From Alicyclobacillus sp. ALC3 (GTDB taxonomy: Bacteria > Bacillota > Bacilli > Alicyclobacillales > Alicyclobacillaceae), in contig NZ_CP066784.1 in the NCBI RefSeq assembly GCF_028751195.1, positions 1,054,001 through 1,118,000 of the forward strand: a stretch of DNA of 64,000 nt. Reading direction: 5' to 3'. The position numbers and the translations under genes were made by a program. Under the pieces are notes generated by a model that was given only the letters and a program-made list of their open reading frames with translations, was not told the origin of the DNA and did no database searches. Shown here piece by piece: positions 1 to 9,133 of this stretch (the first letter of the stretch is position 1; each line of letters starts with the position of its first letter).

Positions 1-133
1 GGTAGTCGGCTTCTTTTCAATTCCTTCTTAAATTGGTAGTCCTGCGAGAGCAACTGCTCTTCCACCACTGACGGTATGAATGTCCTTCACTGTTGTTGGT
101 TCTTGTCTTTTCAATAGAGAAAGGAGACTGTGC

Positions 134-1747
134 ATGGCACAAGGAAAACTCCGTAAGTCCTTGAACTTGCTTGACTTAACATTTCTGGGGTTGGGAGCAA
201 TTATCGGCTCCGGGTGGCTGTTCGCCGCACAGGCGGGCGCGGTCATGGCTGGTCCTGGGGCGTGGATTGCATGGGTGTTCGGCGCTGTCGCCTGTATGCT
301 CATCGGTTTGGTCTACGCTGAACTGAGTTCTGCGTGGCCACGAGCCGGCGGTATCATTCGCTATCCTCAGTATTCTCATGGATCGATGGTCGGTTTCTTC
401 ATGGGGTTTGCGTCGCTATTGGCCTATTCTAGCGTCGCCGGCATCGAAGCGCAGGCAGTGCGTCAATACGCGTCGCACTACATTCCCGCTTTGACCGTCG
501 CCAACAGTACTACACAGAATTACACAGGCCTTGGCCTCGTGTTTGAGATTGCGTTCCTAGTCATTTTCTTCTTGCTGAACTACTTCAGCGTCACGGTTTT
601 CGGCAAAGTGAACACGGTGGTCACCGCGTTGAAGTTCATCATGCCGTTTCTCACCCTGGTCATCTTGTTGTTCAACATGCATCCGAGCAATTTTTCCGTC
701 GGCGGTGCCAGCCCTGGCGGTGCACACGGTATCTTCTCGGCTATTTCGACTGCCGGTATCGTCTTTGCTTTCCTTGGTTTCCGCCAAGCTGTAGACTTCG
801 CAGGCGAGGCCAAAAACCCGCAGCGTACAGTTCCTTGGGCCATCATTCTCTCGATCTCGCTGGGAGCCTTGGTCTACGTCCTGTTACAGGTCGCGTTCGT
901 CGGTGCAATGCCCGTCAAGGACTTGGCTCACGGCTGGGCGTCAATCAACTTCAACGCGCCGTTTGCGCAGTTGGCGATTGCGATTGGCATGCAGTGGCTG
1001 GCTCTCCTGCTGTTCGCTGACGCTGTCCTCTCACCGGCAGGTACGGGTAATATCTACACTGGCTCCACCTCGCGCGTTCTGTTCGCTTGGACACGCAACG
1101 GCTACTTCTACTCGCTGTTTGGCAAAATTAACGCTCGCACAGGCTTACCTCGGCCAGCTATCGTGCTCAGCTTCTTCCTCGCCGTGATGTGGATTCTCCC
1201 TTCGAACTTCCACTCTTGGCAAGGTCTCGTTGGCGCAGTTACATCTGCGACAGTAATGACCTACGTGTACGGCCCAGTTTCAGCACTCGCGATGCGCAAG
1301 TCTGCCCCGGACCACCCGCGTGTCTTCCGCCTCGGCGGCATGGGCATCATTGCCCCGCTGGCGTTTATCGCAGGTACATGGATTGTGTACTGGACCGGCT
1401 GGACAATCGACTCCGAGCTCATCGCGATGATTCTCGGCTCCCTTGTCCTCTACTTCGCGTTCATGGACAAAGGCCCGGATAGTATCGCCCGGATGAAACG
1501 CGACTGGAAGTCTGGTATTTGGGTCATCTGCTACTACCTGTTCATCGGCGTGATGACGCGCATCGGTTCGTTCGGACCGATGAAGCATCCGGTGATTCCG
1601 GGTCCATGGGTTGACTCCTTGGTAGTCGCCCTCGGCGCCATCGTGTTCTTCTACTGGGGCGTCGCCAGCCGCCTGAAGGTGCCGGATTTCGCGACGGATG
1701 ACGAGAGTGACTTGTCCAACCACTCAGTCGCTGTCTCCGAAGCGTAA
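134..1747 (+). CDS. APC-superfamily amino-acid permease (YveA-like)
   Basis: A 537-residue polytopic membrane protein of the amino acid-polyamine-organocation superfamily, with about 12 hydrophobic segments along its length. The first segment carries the family's glycine-rich substrate motif (GAIIGSG), followed by the segment with AELSSAWPRAGGIIRYP, which resembles the Bacillus aspartate:proton symporter group (YveA-like). It probably imports an acidic amino acid by proton symport; the substrate is inferred from resemblance only. The ATG at 134 was chosen because GAAAGGAG lies 7 bases upstream; an upstream in-frame start at 80 has no ribosome binding site. The C-terminal tail is acidic and cytoplasmic. 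The gene stands alone and a long hairpin follows it. Confidence 0.88.
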   Translation: MAQGKLRKSLNLLDLTFLGLGAIIGSGWLFAAQAGAVMAGPGAWIAWVFGAVACMLIGLVYAELSSAWPRAGGIIRYPQYSHGSMVGFFMGFASLLAYSSVAGIEAQAVRQYASHYIPALTVANSTTQNYTGLGLVFEIAFLVIFFLLNYFSVTVFGKVNTVVTALKFIMPFLTLVILLFNMHPSNFSVGGASPGGAHGIFSAISTAGIVFAFLGFRQAVDFAGEAKNPQRTVPWAIILSISLGALVYVLLQVAFVGAMPVKDLAHGWASINFNAPFAQLAIAIGMQWLALLLFADAVLSPAGTGNIYTGSTSRVLFAWTRNGYFYSLFGKINARTGLPRPAIVLSFFLAVMWILPSNFHSWQGLVGAVTSATVMTYVYGPVSALAMRKSAPDHPRVFRLGGMGIIAPLAFIAGTWIVYWTGWTIDSELIAMILGSLVLYFAFMDKGPDSIARMKRDWKSGIWVICYYLFIGVMTRIGSFGPMKHPVIPGPWVDSLVVALGAIVFFYWGVASRLKVPDFATDDESDLSNHSVAVSEA

Positions 1748-1778
1748 ACACAGAAATCAGCGTTCGAGCAGCTTTCAT

Positions 1779-1822
1779 GAGGGCTGTCCCAAAAGGCAGA
1801 ACATGCCTGGCGGACAGCCCTC
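1779..1822. terminator. Hairpin after the permease gene
   Basis: GAGGGCTGTCC (1779-1789) pairs perfectly with GGACAGCCCTC (1812-1822), and a small inner AGGC/GCCT stem extends it. There is no clear T-run, so it could be a weak terminator or another structural element. The outer arm resembles the terminal repeats of some insertion sequences, but no transposase is nearby. Confidence 0.45.
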
Positions 1823-1944
1823 GTTTGCTGTACGCACACGTATAGCCGCTGCCCACGTTGCGTCGGTGAGCGCAAAGTTTTTTCGTGGTACACTGTCCGG
1901 AGTTGATGAATACAAACACTTGGCACGGAAGAGGGAAGTCGCCG

Positions 1945-3009
1945 ATGTACCCGCTGGTCCGCAAGCTCTTATTTGGCCTGAACGCAGAAACCGCACACGA
2001 GCTGACCCTGAACGCGCTCAGACGGATGCCTGGCGCAGCGCGCCTGCTCAGTGGTCCGCCACATCCTCCTGTGAACCTGCGCCAAACTGTATGCGGGCGC
2101 ACGTTTGTTCACCCAATCGGCCTTGCCGCAGGGCTCGACAAAAACGCTATTGCACTCCCTGCCTGGTTCGCCGTCGGGTTCGCGTTCGCCGAAGTAGGGA
2201 CGGTCACCCCACTGGCGCAACCAGGAAACCCGCGTCCGCGGCTGTTCCGTTTGCGGGATGACGAAGCACTGATCAACCGCATGGGCTTTAACAACGAAGG
2301 AGCAGCGGCGATGAGGCGGCAACTGGAATCTTGGCAAAGACGCCGCCATGCCGGGGTAGTCGGTGTCAACTTGGGTAAAAACAAAGCGACACCGAACGAC
2401 GAAGCTGTGTCTGACTACCTCAAGCTCACAGAAGAACTAGGCCACTTCGCAGATTACCTGGTTGTGAATGTCAGTTCTCCCAACACGCCGGGACTTCGCG
2501 ATTTGCAGACGGAGAACTCCTTAGTACCGTTGGTGCGGGCAGTACTGACGGCTCGAGACAAGCTGCAGAACCACCCACCTGTATTTGTGAAGCTCGCCCC
2601 CGACCTTGCGGATGATGCCCTCACAGAACTGGCGCAGCAACTGGCCGATGTTGGTGTCGACGGGCTGATTGGCACCAACACAACCATCCGCCGCGACAGC
2701 CTGACGTCGATGCACAGCGACGAGACGGGGGGACTAAGCGGAAGACCGCTAGAGCAGCGGTCGACGACCGTGATCAAGTTGTTGTACCAGGCAACCGACG
2801 GAAAACTGCCGATCATCGGTTCTGGCGGCGTGTTCAGCGCCGCAGACGCGTACAGAAAAATACGAGCCGGCGCCACCCTGGTTCAGGTGTACACCGGCTT
2901 CATTTACAAAGGGCCTGCCATTGTTCGAGAAATCGTCGAGGGACTGCCCAGCCTGCTCGAACGCGACGGATTTTCACACGTCAGTGAAGCCGTGGGGGTC
3001 GACGCTTAG
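1945..3009 (+). CDS. pyrD: Dihydroorotate dehydrogenase (quinone), class 2
   Basis: Oxidises dihydroorotate to orotate in pyrimidine synthesis and passes electrons through FMN to membrane quinone. At 354 residues it has the length of class 2 enzymes. The N terminus (YPLVRKLLFGLNAETAH) is the amphipathic membrane-association helix of that class. FAEVGTVTPLAQPGNPRPR and the later RMGFNN are class 2 signatures. VNVSSPNTPGLR carries the serine used as catalytic base in class 2, and IGTNTT and IIGSGGV are FMN/phosphate-binding segments. The ATG at 1945 gives the usual class 2 N terminus; an earlier in-frame start at 1885 adds an unconserved tail. It is not next to other pyr genes. It converges on fabI. 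Confidence 0.95.
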   Translation: MYPLVRKLLFGLNAETAHELTLNALRRMPGAARLLSGPPHPPVNLRQTVCGRTFVHPIGLAAGLDKNAIALPAWFAVGFAFAEVGTVTPLAQPGNPRPRLFRLRDDEALINRMGFNNEGAAAMRRQLESWQRRRHAGVVGVNLGKNKATPNDEAVSDYLKLTEELGHFADYLVVNVSSPNTPGLRDLQTENSLVPLVRAVLTARDKLQNHPPVFVKLAPDLADDALTELAQQLADVGVDGLIGTNTTIRRDSLTSMHSDETGGLSGRPLEQRSTTVIKLLYQATDGKLPIIGSGGVFSAADAYRKIRAGATLVQVYTGFIYKGPAIVREIVEGLPSLLERDGFSHVSEAVGVDA

Positions 3010-3081
3010 CATGATTGACGATGGACACTCGGCTTCAAACCAAGCCGCCGCGAATTACAGTCGTCTCGATTCAGACAAGAG

Positions 3082-3858
3082 TCACACACCGAGAACGTGG
3101 AAGCCTTCGTCGACGTGGATGGTCTCACCCGTGACGCCGCGACTGAGGTCGCTGAACAAGAAAGCCGCCACGTCCCCAACCTCTTCGGGCGTAGTCGACC
3201 GTCTCAGCGGCGTACGCTCTTCCATCTCGTGGACCGCTTTGTTGAAGTCGTGAATCGCCTTGGCGGACAGTGTCCGAATCGGGCCTGCCGAAATCGAGTT
3301 GACGCGAATGTTCTCCGGTCCAAGGTCTGCCGCCAAGTAGCGAACGCTATGTTCGAGCGCTGCTTTGGCGACGCCCATCACATTGTAGTTCTCGACCACT
3401 CGTTCCCCGCCGATATAGGTCATTGCCAGCACGGAACCACCTTCGCTCAAAAGCGGCCGGGCGTGGTGCATAACAGCGACCAGCGAGAACGCGCTGACGT
3501 TCTGTGCGAGCAGGTAACCCTCACGGGACGTGTTCACGTACTGTCCCTGGAGCTCGTCCGTTTTGGCAAAGGCGATGCAGTGAGCAACTCCGTGTAGCAC
3601 GCCTACTTTCGAACCGATTTCTGAGAAGGCTTGGACAAGTCCGTCATCGTCCGTGACATCGCAAGCCACCAGGGGAAAGTCCGCGCCCTCCATGTGTTCC
3701 GCCACCAACTCTTGCAGGTTGTCGCGCTGACGGTCGCCCTGGTATGTAAATACCAGCTGTGCACCTTCCCTGTAGCAGGATTTCGCGATTCCCCACGCAA
3801 TACTGCGCTTGTTTGCAACCCCCATCACCAACACGGTCTTGCCAGTCAACAATCCCAT
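3082..3858 (-). CDS. fabI: Enoyl-[acyl-carrier-protein] reductase (NADH)
   Basis: Catalyses the last reduction of each fatty-acid elongation round, trans-2-enoyl-ACP to acyl-ACP, in the cytoplasm. The 258-residue protein is a short-chain dehydrogenase with the atypical FabI nucleotide motif near residues 13-23 (GVANKRSIAWG). The FabI active site is Tyr148 and Tyr158-x6-Lys165. Typical 'classical' SDRs have Tyr-x3-Lys, so the six-residue spacing argues for FabI. The start at 3858 was chosen over an in-frame ATG 14 codons upstream because the family begins with MGLLTGK and a GGATGGTG element precedes it. It ends convergently with pyrD. Confidence 0.95.
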   Translation of the reverse strand: MGLLTGKTVLVMGVANKRSIAWGIAKSCYREGAQLVFTYQGDRQRDNLQELVAEHMEGADFPLVACDVTDDDGLVQAFSEIGSKVGVLHGVAHCIAFAKTDELQGQYVNTSREGYLLAQNVSAFSLVAVMHHARPLLSEGGSVLAMTYIGGERVVENYNVMGVAKAALEHSVRYLAADLGPENIRVNSISAGPIRTLSAKAIHDFNKAVHEMEERTPLRRSTTPEEVGDVAAFLFSDLSRGVTGETIHVDEGFHVLGV

Positions 3859-4089
3859 ATCTTCACCATCCAGGTTAAAATGCGTTGTACGCCTGCACAA
3901 CTCAATTCATGTATATCATCAAACAGAACTATCATCAAATTTCAGTATTTTACTCGCCACCGCTTCATCGTCCCCAATGCAAGGGGTCTCACACTTCGGA
4001 GTGACCTGCCCGTTTGTCTGGAAAAGGCGTACGGATTGCGCTAAGATGAAAAGGAACGAGATATCTGAACTTACATAGGAGGGATTCTC

Positions 4090-4698
4090 ATGGCATATGA
4101 ATTGCCGCCGCTTCCGTACGCAAACGACGCGCTGGAACCACACATCGACGCGATGACGATGGAGATTCACCACGACCGCCACCACGGTACCTACGTGAAA
4201 AATGTCAATGCAGCACTCGAAGGTCACCCTGACCTTGCAGCGAAGAGCGTGGAAGACCTCCTTCGCTCAATCGACTCCGTGCCGGAATCCATTCGCACCG
4301 CAGTCCGCAACAACGGCGGCGGCCATGCGAACCACAGCATGTTCTGGGAGATTTTGAGCCCGAACGGCGGTGGACAGCCAACAGGGGCAGTCGCCGACGC
4401 CATCAACGCGACATTCGGCAGCTTTGACAAGTTCAAAGAGGACTTCGGAAAAGCAGCGACAGGTCGTTTTGGCAGCGGCTGGGCTTGGCTAGTGGTCGAC
4501 AACGGTCAACTCGCCATCACGAGCACGCCGAACCAGGACAGCCCGTACATGGAAGGCAAGACTCCGATTCTCGGCCTTGACGTTTGGGAGCATGCATACT
4601 ACCTGAAGTACCAGAACAAGCGTCCGGATTACATTTCAGCATTCTGGGACGTTGTGAACTGGGCTGAGGTCAACAAGCGCTACGAAGCAGCGAAGTAA
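4090..4698 (+). CDS. sodA: Superoxide dismutase, Mn type
   Basis: Converts superoxide to oxygen and hydrogen peroxide. The 202-residue length is normal for the Fe/Mn family. All four metal ligands are present: His27 (MEIHHDRHH), His82 (HANHSMFW), Asp164 and His168 (DVWEHAYY). GGQPTG and the [17 protein letters not shown] block match Bacillus manganese enzymes, so Mn is preferred over Fe by resemblance. The ATG at 4090 follows an AGGAGG at about 4078 with ideal spacing. It is monocistronic with its own terminator. Confidence 0.97.
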   Translation: MAYELPPLPYANDALEPHIDAMTMEIHHDRHHGTYVKNVNAALEGHPDLAAKSVEDLLRSIDSVPESIRTAVRNNGGGHANHSMFWEILSPNGGGQPTGAVADAINATFGSFDKFKEDFGKAATGRFGSGWAWLVVDNGQLAITSTPNQDSPYMEGKTPILGLDVWEHAYYLKYQNKRPDYISAFWDVVNWAEVNKRYEAAK

Positions 4699-4712
4699 AG
4701 ACAGCAGCGAAC

Positions 4713-4746
4713 AAAGCCGGCCAACCCCCAACAGTTGGCCGGCTTT
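4713..4746 (+). terminator. Rho-independent terminator of sodA
   Basis: A 13-bp perfect stem, AAAGCCGGCCAAC (4713-4725) with GTTGGCCGGCTTT (4734-4746), closes an 8-base loop 15 bases after the sodA stop. A T-containing tail follows. The A/T ends of the stem would let it work for the convergent gene too. Confidence 0.85.
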
Positions 4747-4772
4747 GTGTGTATGTAGTACCAGAGTACCTT

Positions 4773-5186
4773 TTACTGAAACTTGCCGGTGTCATCGGAT
4801 TGCCCCCCAGCACCCTCCAAGCCTGAGGTTTTCACCTCTGCGTCCGCATCAGGAGATTTTTCCTCTGAGTCGTCCGCTGGACTCCCTGATCCGTCTGTAT
4901 CTCCTTGATTTACCTCAAGGTTAGCCTCTGCTTCGCGCAGCGCATGTTGCAACTCAGCAATTTGACGACGCAACTCGTTGCGCTGCCCACGCAGTTGCCA
5001 TGCGCGGAGTGACCAGAAGATCGCCATTAAGATCATCCCAAACAACAGAGACAACAAAATCACCAAAACCAAGCTAACCTGCGTCTTGGCAAACAGAAAG
5101 TCCACAGTCACCTTCGTCGTATTGGTTAGTGTAAAAACTGCGACGATGACAGCAAACACAACGAGCCCCAGCACCTTCCAGCGCAT
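4773..5186 (-). CDS. LapA-domain (DUF1049) membrane protein
   Basis: A 137-residue protein with two transmembrane helices near the N terminus (residues about 5-22 and 38-60). They are separated by a short loop containing TNTTKVTVDFLF, the characteristic LapA/DUF1049 layout. A basic, leucine-spaced helix that could form a coiled coil follows (about 62-95), and then an acidic, serine-rich tail. In Gram-negatives LapA proteins assist lipopolysaccharide assembly; in Bacillota the role is unknown. The ATG at 5186 has an AGGAGG eight bases upstream, which decides it over the longer frame. It is transcribed towards the sodA terminator. Confidence 0.8.
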   Translation of the reverse strand: MRWKVLGLVVFAVIVAVFTLTNTTKVTVDFLFAKTQVSLVLVILLSLLFGMILMAIFWSLRAWQLRGQRNELRRQIAELQHALREAEANLEVNQGDTDGSGSPADDSEEKSPDADAEVKTSGLEGAGGQSDDTGKFQ

Positions 5187-5324
5187 TTCCAAACCTCCTG
5201 CGGACAATAGCTTTAGCTTCAGTATATCACGCGAAAACAATTTCCAATTGGCAGGAAATATCCGTTATAATAGACTCTGTACTAGAGGTCATGGAATCGT
5301 TCGATGGTCAAAGGGGGTACTGAC

Positions 5325-6755
5325 TTGCCGCGTAGGCTTCTTTCTCACAACCTGTCATGGCGGCGCGTCGTCCGCACTGCGGGCCCTCCCGTTGGCACAC
5401 TTCTGCTGTCCCTTGCTATTCTCTCCACGGCTCTGTGGATAAGGAATCGTGAACAGGCCGTGAATATCAACGTGTCTTCGGTCGCACCCATTGGACTGTC
5501 TGGAAAGCAAGTCACCCGCGGCAGAAACAAGACCACAACTGCTCCCGAGCACGTCCAAACCAGTTCAGGCACTACTACAGGAGGTCAACATCCACTGAGT
5601 AGCAACGCGGCCCTGAAGAATCACGGGAGCTCGTCGACAGGACAAGGACATGCTGTCGGCACAAGTGCTAAGCCAGGGTCTTCCGCACACCAGAGCGCCG
5701 ACGTCGGCTTCACGCCGGTCAGCGGCGGTGTGGTCACAACCCTGACGAACGCAGCGCCGCCATCTCCGACAGATGTGTCTGCAGTTGTTAGCCAGTTGGG
5801 CATACACCCAACGACGACGTGGACGACAAGCACGGTCACGGGCCCTGGAGGGTCAACTCTCACCATCCCTTCGAACCTGTCGCCGACTTCGTTACTCGTG
5901 CTGCCGCTAGCCAAAGGTGTCCTCTGGTTGCAAGTTCAGCCGACTCAGATTGGACCCACTGGCACACTCGGGCCAGCAACATCCGACACCACGCTCTGGT
6001 ATACACCCTACCCCATCTCCGGGTCACAGATGCTCACCGCAGGCGCGCAGCAACTCGGCGTGGTTCCAGCCGCTTCAACAAATCCTGCGGCACTGCAAAG
6101 TGTGGCTCCGAGCAGCGACATGCTTTCAGTCGCAGCCCCGCCGTCTTTCTGGTACACGCCAGTCGGCGCAAGTAGTCCCTCTGCAACTACCCGCACAAAG
6201 ACGGCAGGAAATTCAGCAGGGAACTCGGCGAGTACATCGGCAGCAACACAAGCAACCAACTCAACGGGATCAACATCAGGTGCGAAAGGAGTGACGCAAG
6301 GCACTGCCTCGGCGTCTACAACGAACTCCGCGTCCAGTTCCACTGCACTGGTGTACTTTTACCCAGCTGGTTTATACCAGACCTCGCAGGGCGCAGTCAT
6401 CGCCCTTGAAGCTGTGTCGAGCACCGCGCCAAATATGACTTCCACCTGGCTGTACACGTGGAACGAGGCAACAACCCAGTTGACACCCGTCACCTCTTTG
6501 TGGAACGGCAACGGAACGTATTCCTGGTATGCAGTCGGCACCAACGTACTGTATTTTGGCATGCGCTCCGTCATCCCCCCGTCAGCCACACGTTACAGCG
6601 GGCACCAGTACCTGTACGACACCACGAAACTAACGCTCACCCCGATTCGCATCGGGACCTGGACAAGTGACGCCTACGCCAACGGAAATCAGTTGGTGTT
6701 TGAGGAACGAAACTCTACCACATGGGCATCTTTTACTCCGAGTGGGCAACCCTAG
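5325..6755 (+). CDS. Ser/Thr/Ala-rich membrane-anchored protein, unknown
   Basis: I do not recognise this gene. The TTG at 5325 follows AAGGGGGT six bases away and is a better start than the ATG at 5304, which has no binding site. The 476-residue product has an N-terminal positively charged stretch and one hydrophobic helix (PPVGTLLLSLAILSTALWI), predicting a signal anchor with the rest outside the cell. A low-complexity Ser/Thr/Gly/Ala linker with repeated TST and NSAG runs occupies roughly residues 60-165 and again about 290-340. The C-terminal third is rich in Trp and Tyr and looks folded, possibly beta-propeller-like. iadA follows after 31 bases and may be co-transcribed. Confidence 0.72.
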   Translation: MPRRLLSHNLSWRRVVRTAGPPVGTLLLSLAILSTALWIRNREQAVNINVSSVAPIGLSGKQVTRGRNKTTTAPEHVQTSSGTTTGGQHPLSSNAALKNHGSSSTGQGHAVGTSAKPGSSAHQSADVGFTPVSGGVVTTLTNAAPPSPTDVSAVVSQLGIHPTTTWTTSTVTGPGGSTLTIPSNLSPTSLLVLPLAKGVLWLQVQPTQIGPTGTLGPATSDTTLWYTPYPISGSQMLTAGAQQLGVVPAASTNPAALQSVAPSSDMLSVAAPPSFWYTPVGASSPSATTRTKTAGNSAGNSASTSAATQATNSTGSTSGAKGVTQGTASASTTNSASSSTALVYFYPAGLYQTSQGAVIALEAVSSTAPNMTSTWLYTWNEATTQLTPVTSLWNGNGTYSWYAVGTNVLYFGMRSVIPPSATRYSGHQYLYDTTKLTLTPIRIGTWTSDAYANGNQLVFEERNSTTWASFTPSGQP

Positions 6756-6786
6756 TCTGGGTGAACCCCTATGAAACGGAGGAGAC

Positions 6787-8121
6787 TTGTTGCCAGCACT
6801 CACTTTGATCCGACACGCTAATCTGTTCGCGCCAAAACCCCTCGGTGTCAAAGACATCCTCATCGGGGCCGGGTCAATCCTCGCGATCGAGGATAGCATT
6901 GATTTACATGGAGCCATCCCAGACATCGAAGTAATGGATGCACAAGGGTTATACTGCTTCCCCGGTTTGATCGACCAGCACGTCCATATGGCTGGCGGCG
7001 GCGGTGAAGGCGGCTTTCACTACCGAACGCCAGAAATTTCGCTTAGCCACATCACAACCGCAGGTGTCACAACCTTGGTCGGCGTGCTTGGCACCGATGG
7101 GGTTACGCGCTCAACCAGCGAGCTCTTGGCGAAGGCCCGCGGTTTAGACTTCGAAGGGGTTACTACGTATATCTACTGTGGGGCCTATCAGGTGCCCACC
7201 CGAACGCTCACTGGCACACCGAGATCAGACCTAATTCACATCGACAAAGTGATTGGCGTCGGTGAAATCGCCATCTCGGACACGCGGTCAAGTCACCCGA
7301 GCGAAAAGGAACTGGCAGAACTCGCTAGCGAAGCTCGCGTCGGTGGACTGTTAGGGGGCAAAGCCGGAGTGTTGCACTTGCACGTCGGTGATGACGACAG
7401 CAAACTCGACCCGCTGTTTCAGGTGTTGAAGAAGACGGAGTTGCCAAAATCCGTTTTTACGCCAACGCACGTGAACCGCAACCCGGACTTGCTCGAAGAT
7501 GCCCTGCGCTATGGCCTCGAAGGCGGATTCGTCGACGTGACCTCCGGAATTCGGCCCGACAAGCACGACCACGTCTCGGTCAAACCCTCGAAGGCCATCC
7601 GCAAACTGCTTGATGCCGGCGTCCACCCATCCCGCATTACGATGAGCTCGGACAGCAATGGAAGTTCGCCAATTTTTGATGACAAAGGGAAACTCGTGGC
7701 AATGGGCATCGGATCAATCGCGACGCTGTGGGAGGAAACACGCGACGCAATCGTTGAGGAGGACATTCCGGTCGAGGTTGCCGTCGGGATTGTCACACGA
7801 AACGTTGCGCGAGTTCTCAAACTTGGACACAAAGGACACATCCATGCGGGACTCGACGCGGACCTGCTGTTCACAGATGAGCAGTATCGAATTACCCACG
7901 TCTTCGCCAAAGGTCGGCAGCTCGTACAAGCTGCCAAACCGATCGTCTTTGGCACGTTTGAAAACGCAGACCGGGTGCCTGGCGCCCCAGACAGCAAGGA
8001 GTCGTCCGGGATGCCCGACACCAAACGCGGACGTCCAATGATTTCGCCTGATGAGGATGACCCGGACGATTTCCCCGATCCCGATGAACGGCAGCGCAAG
8101 AGTCGGCGTCCGTGTTGCTAA
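6787..8121 (+). CDS. iadA: Isoaspartyl dipeptidase
   Basis: An amidohydrolase that cleaves beta-linked isoaspartyl dipeptides arising from damaged proteins. Metal-site residues are visible: GLIDQHVHMAGGGGEGG (HxH of strand 1), GGKAGVLHLHVGD (carbamylated-lysine region and His), THVNRN (His) and MSSDSNG (Asp). At 444 residues it is about 50 longer than typical IadA. The extra C-terminal tail (about residues 400-444) is rich in Asp, Glu, Pro and Arg and ends in two cysteines. Two adjacent TTG codons at 6787 and 6790 follow GGAGGAG (6778-6784); the second has the more usual spacing. Confidence 0.9.
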   Translation: MLPALTLIRHANLFAPKPLGVKDILIGAGSILAIEDSIDLHGAIPDIEVMDAQGLYCFPGLIDQHVHMAGGGGEGGFHYRTPEISLSHITTAGVTTLVGVLGTDGVTRSTSELLAKARGLDFEGVTTYIYCGAYQVPTRTLTGTPRSDLIHIDKVIGVGEIAISDTRSSHPSEKELAELASEARVGGLLGGKAGVLHLHVGDDDSKLDPLFQVLKKTELPKSVFTPTHVNRNPDLLEDALRYGLEGGFVDVTSGIRPDKHDHVSVKPSKAIRKLLDAGVHPSRITMSSDSNGSSPIFDDKGKLVAMGIGSIATLWEETRDAIVEEDIPVEVAVGIVTRNVARVLKLGHKGHIHAGLDADLLFTDEQYRITHVFAKGRQLVQAAKPIVFGTFENADRVPGAPDSKESSGMPDTKRGRPMISPDEDDPDDFPDPDERQRKSRRPCC

Positions 8122-8124
8122 GCA

Positions 8125-9090
8125 TCAGACGACTCGATACCTGGGTGAACGCCCGAGCAACGCCTCAGTCAGGTTGTCTGCCGCCTGCCGGGCCATCGCC
8201 ATGCGTGTGTCGACCGTGGCACTCCCAATGTGCGGCAGCGCGACCACGTTTGGCAGAGACAAAAGTGGGTTATCGGCACTGACAGGCTCACGTTCAAACA
8301 CGTCGAGACCCGCACCCCAAATTGCCCGGTCCCGTAACGCCTGATAGAGTGCCTGTTCGTCAACAACCGACCCCCGGGCCGTGTTCACCAGGACTGCGCT
8401 CGGTTTCATCCATTGCAGTTCCCGTTCGCCAATCAGGTGGTGCGTTTGTGGCGTGTAGGGGGTCAGGATACAGACGAAGTCGGATTCCGCGAGCAACTCG
8501 GGCAGGGTGGTATACACGGCTGACAGTGTCGCCTCCGCCTCTTCATGCCGCTGCCTACTCGTATAGAGGATTCGCATGCCGAACCCCTGCGCGCGCCGGG
8601 CGACTGCGCTGCCGATGCGGCCAAGACCAACAAGGCCAAGTGTCTTGTGATGTACGTCTTGCCCGGCCAGCAGAAACGGAGCCCAACTGTGCCAGGCGCC
8701 CTGTCTGATAAAGTCCGCGGATTCGACGACTTTGCGAGCGGCTGCCAACAGGAGAGCAAAGGTTAAATCTGCGGTTGTCTCTGTCAGAACATCCGGCGTG
8801 TTGCAGACGATGACGCCGCGTGCCCGAGCAGCTTGAAGGTCGATGTTGTCGTAGCCGACAGCCATGTTCGAGACCACCTTGAGCGACGGCGCGCTTGCAA
8901 GCAGTTGTGCATCAATGACTTCAGTTAACATCGACAGCACACCATCTGCGGTAGCGACCTCTTCGAGCAGGCGCTCGCGCGGAACCGGCCGATCGGCTTC
9001 AGGGTAGAGCCGACAGTCAAATAGTTCACGCAACGGTAAAAGCACCTCATCCGGCAATTTGCGGGTCACAAACACTCGCTGTTTCGTCAA
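8125..9090 (-). CDS. D-isomer 2-hydroxyacid dehydrogenase (glyoxylate/hydroxypyruvate reductase type)
   Basis: A 321-residue NAD(P)H-dependent dehydrogenase that probably reduces glyoxylate or hydroxypyruvate, or oxidises D-glycerate. It has the split catalytic/Rossmann layout: the nucleotide motif GLGRIGSAVARRAQGFG lies near residue 150, then catalytic Arg in NTARGSVVDE, Glu in AGLDVFEREP and His in LPHIGSAT. Exact substrate cannot be read from sequence. An ATG at 9135 would overlap the divergent rnz gene. The TTG at 9090, preceded by GGGGTGG, gives the usual family N terminus (TKQRVFVTRKLP) and was chosen. It converges on iadA with 3 bases between stops. Confidence 0.87.
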   Translation of the reverse strand: MTKQRVFVTRKLPDEVLLPLRELFDCRLYPEADRPVPRERLLEEVATADGVLSMLTEVIDAQLLASAPSLKVVSNMAVGYDNIDLQAARARGVIVCNTPDVLTETTADLTFALLLAAARKVVESADFIRQGAWHSWAPFLLAGQDVHHKTLGLVGLGRIGSAVARRAQGFGMRILYTSRQRHEEAEATLSAVYTTLPELLAESDFVCILTPYTPQTHHLIGERELQWMKPSAVLVNTARGSVVDEQALYQALRDRAIWGAGLDVFEREPVSADNPLLSLPNVVALPHIGSATVDTRMAMARQAADNLTEALLGRSPRYRVV

Positions 9091-9133
9091 TTGGTTCCAC
9101 CCCGTTTGCAGCTGATGGTCAAGGAGGTAGCAC

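Noticed and set aside
1779-1822. Insertion-sequence end (GAGGGCTGTCCCAAAA-like)
   Set aside because: No transposase or matching distant inverted end is visible, and both arms pair locally as one hairpin.
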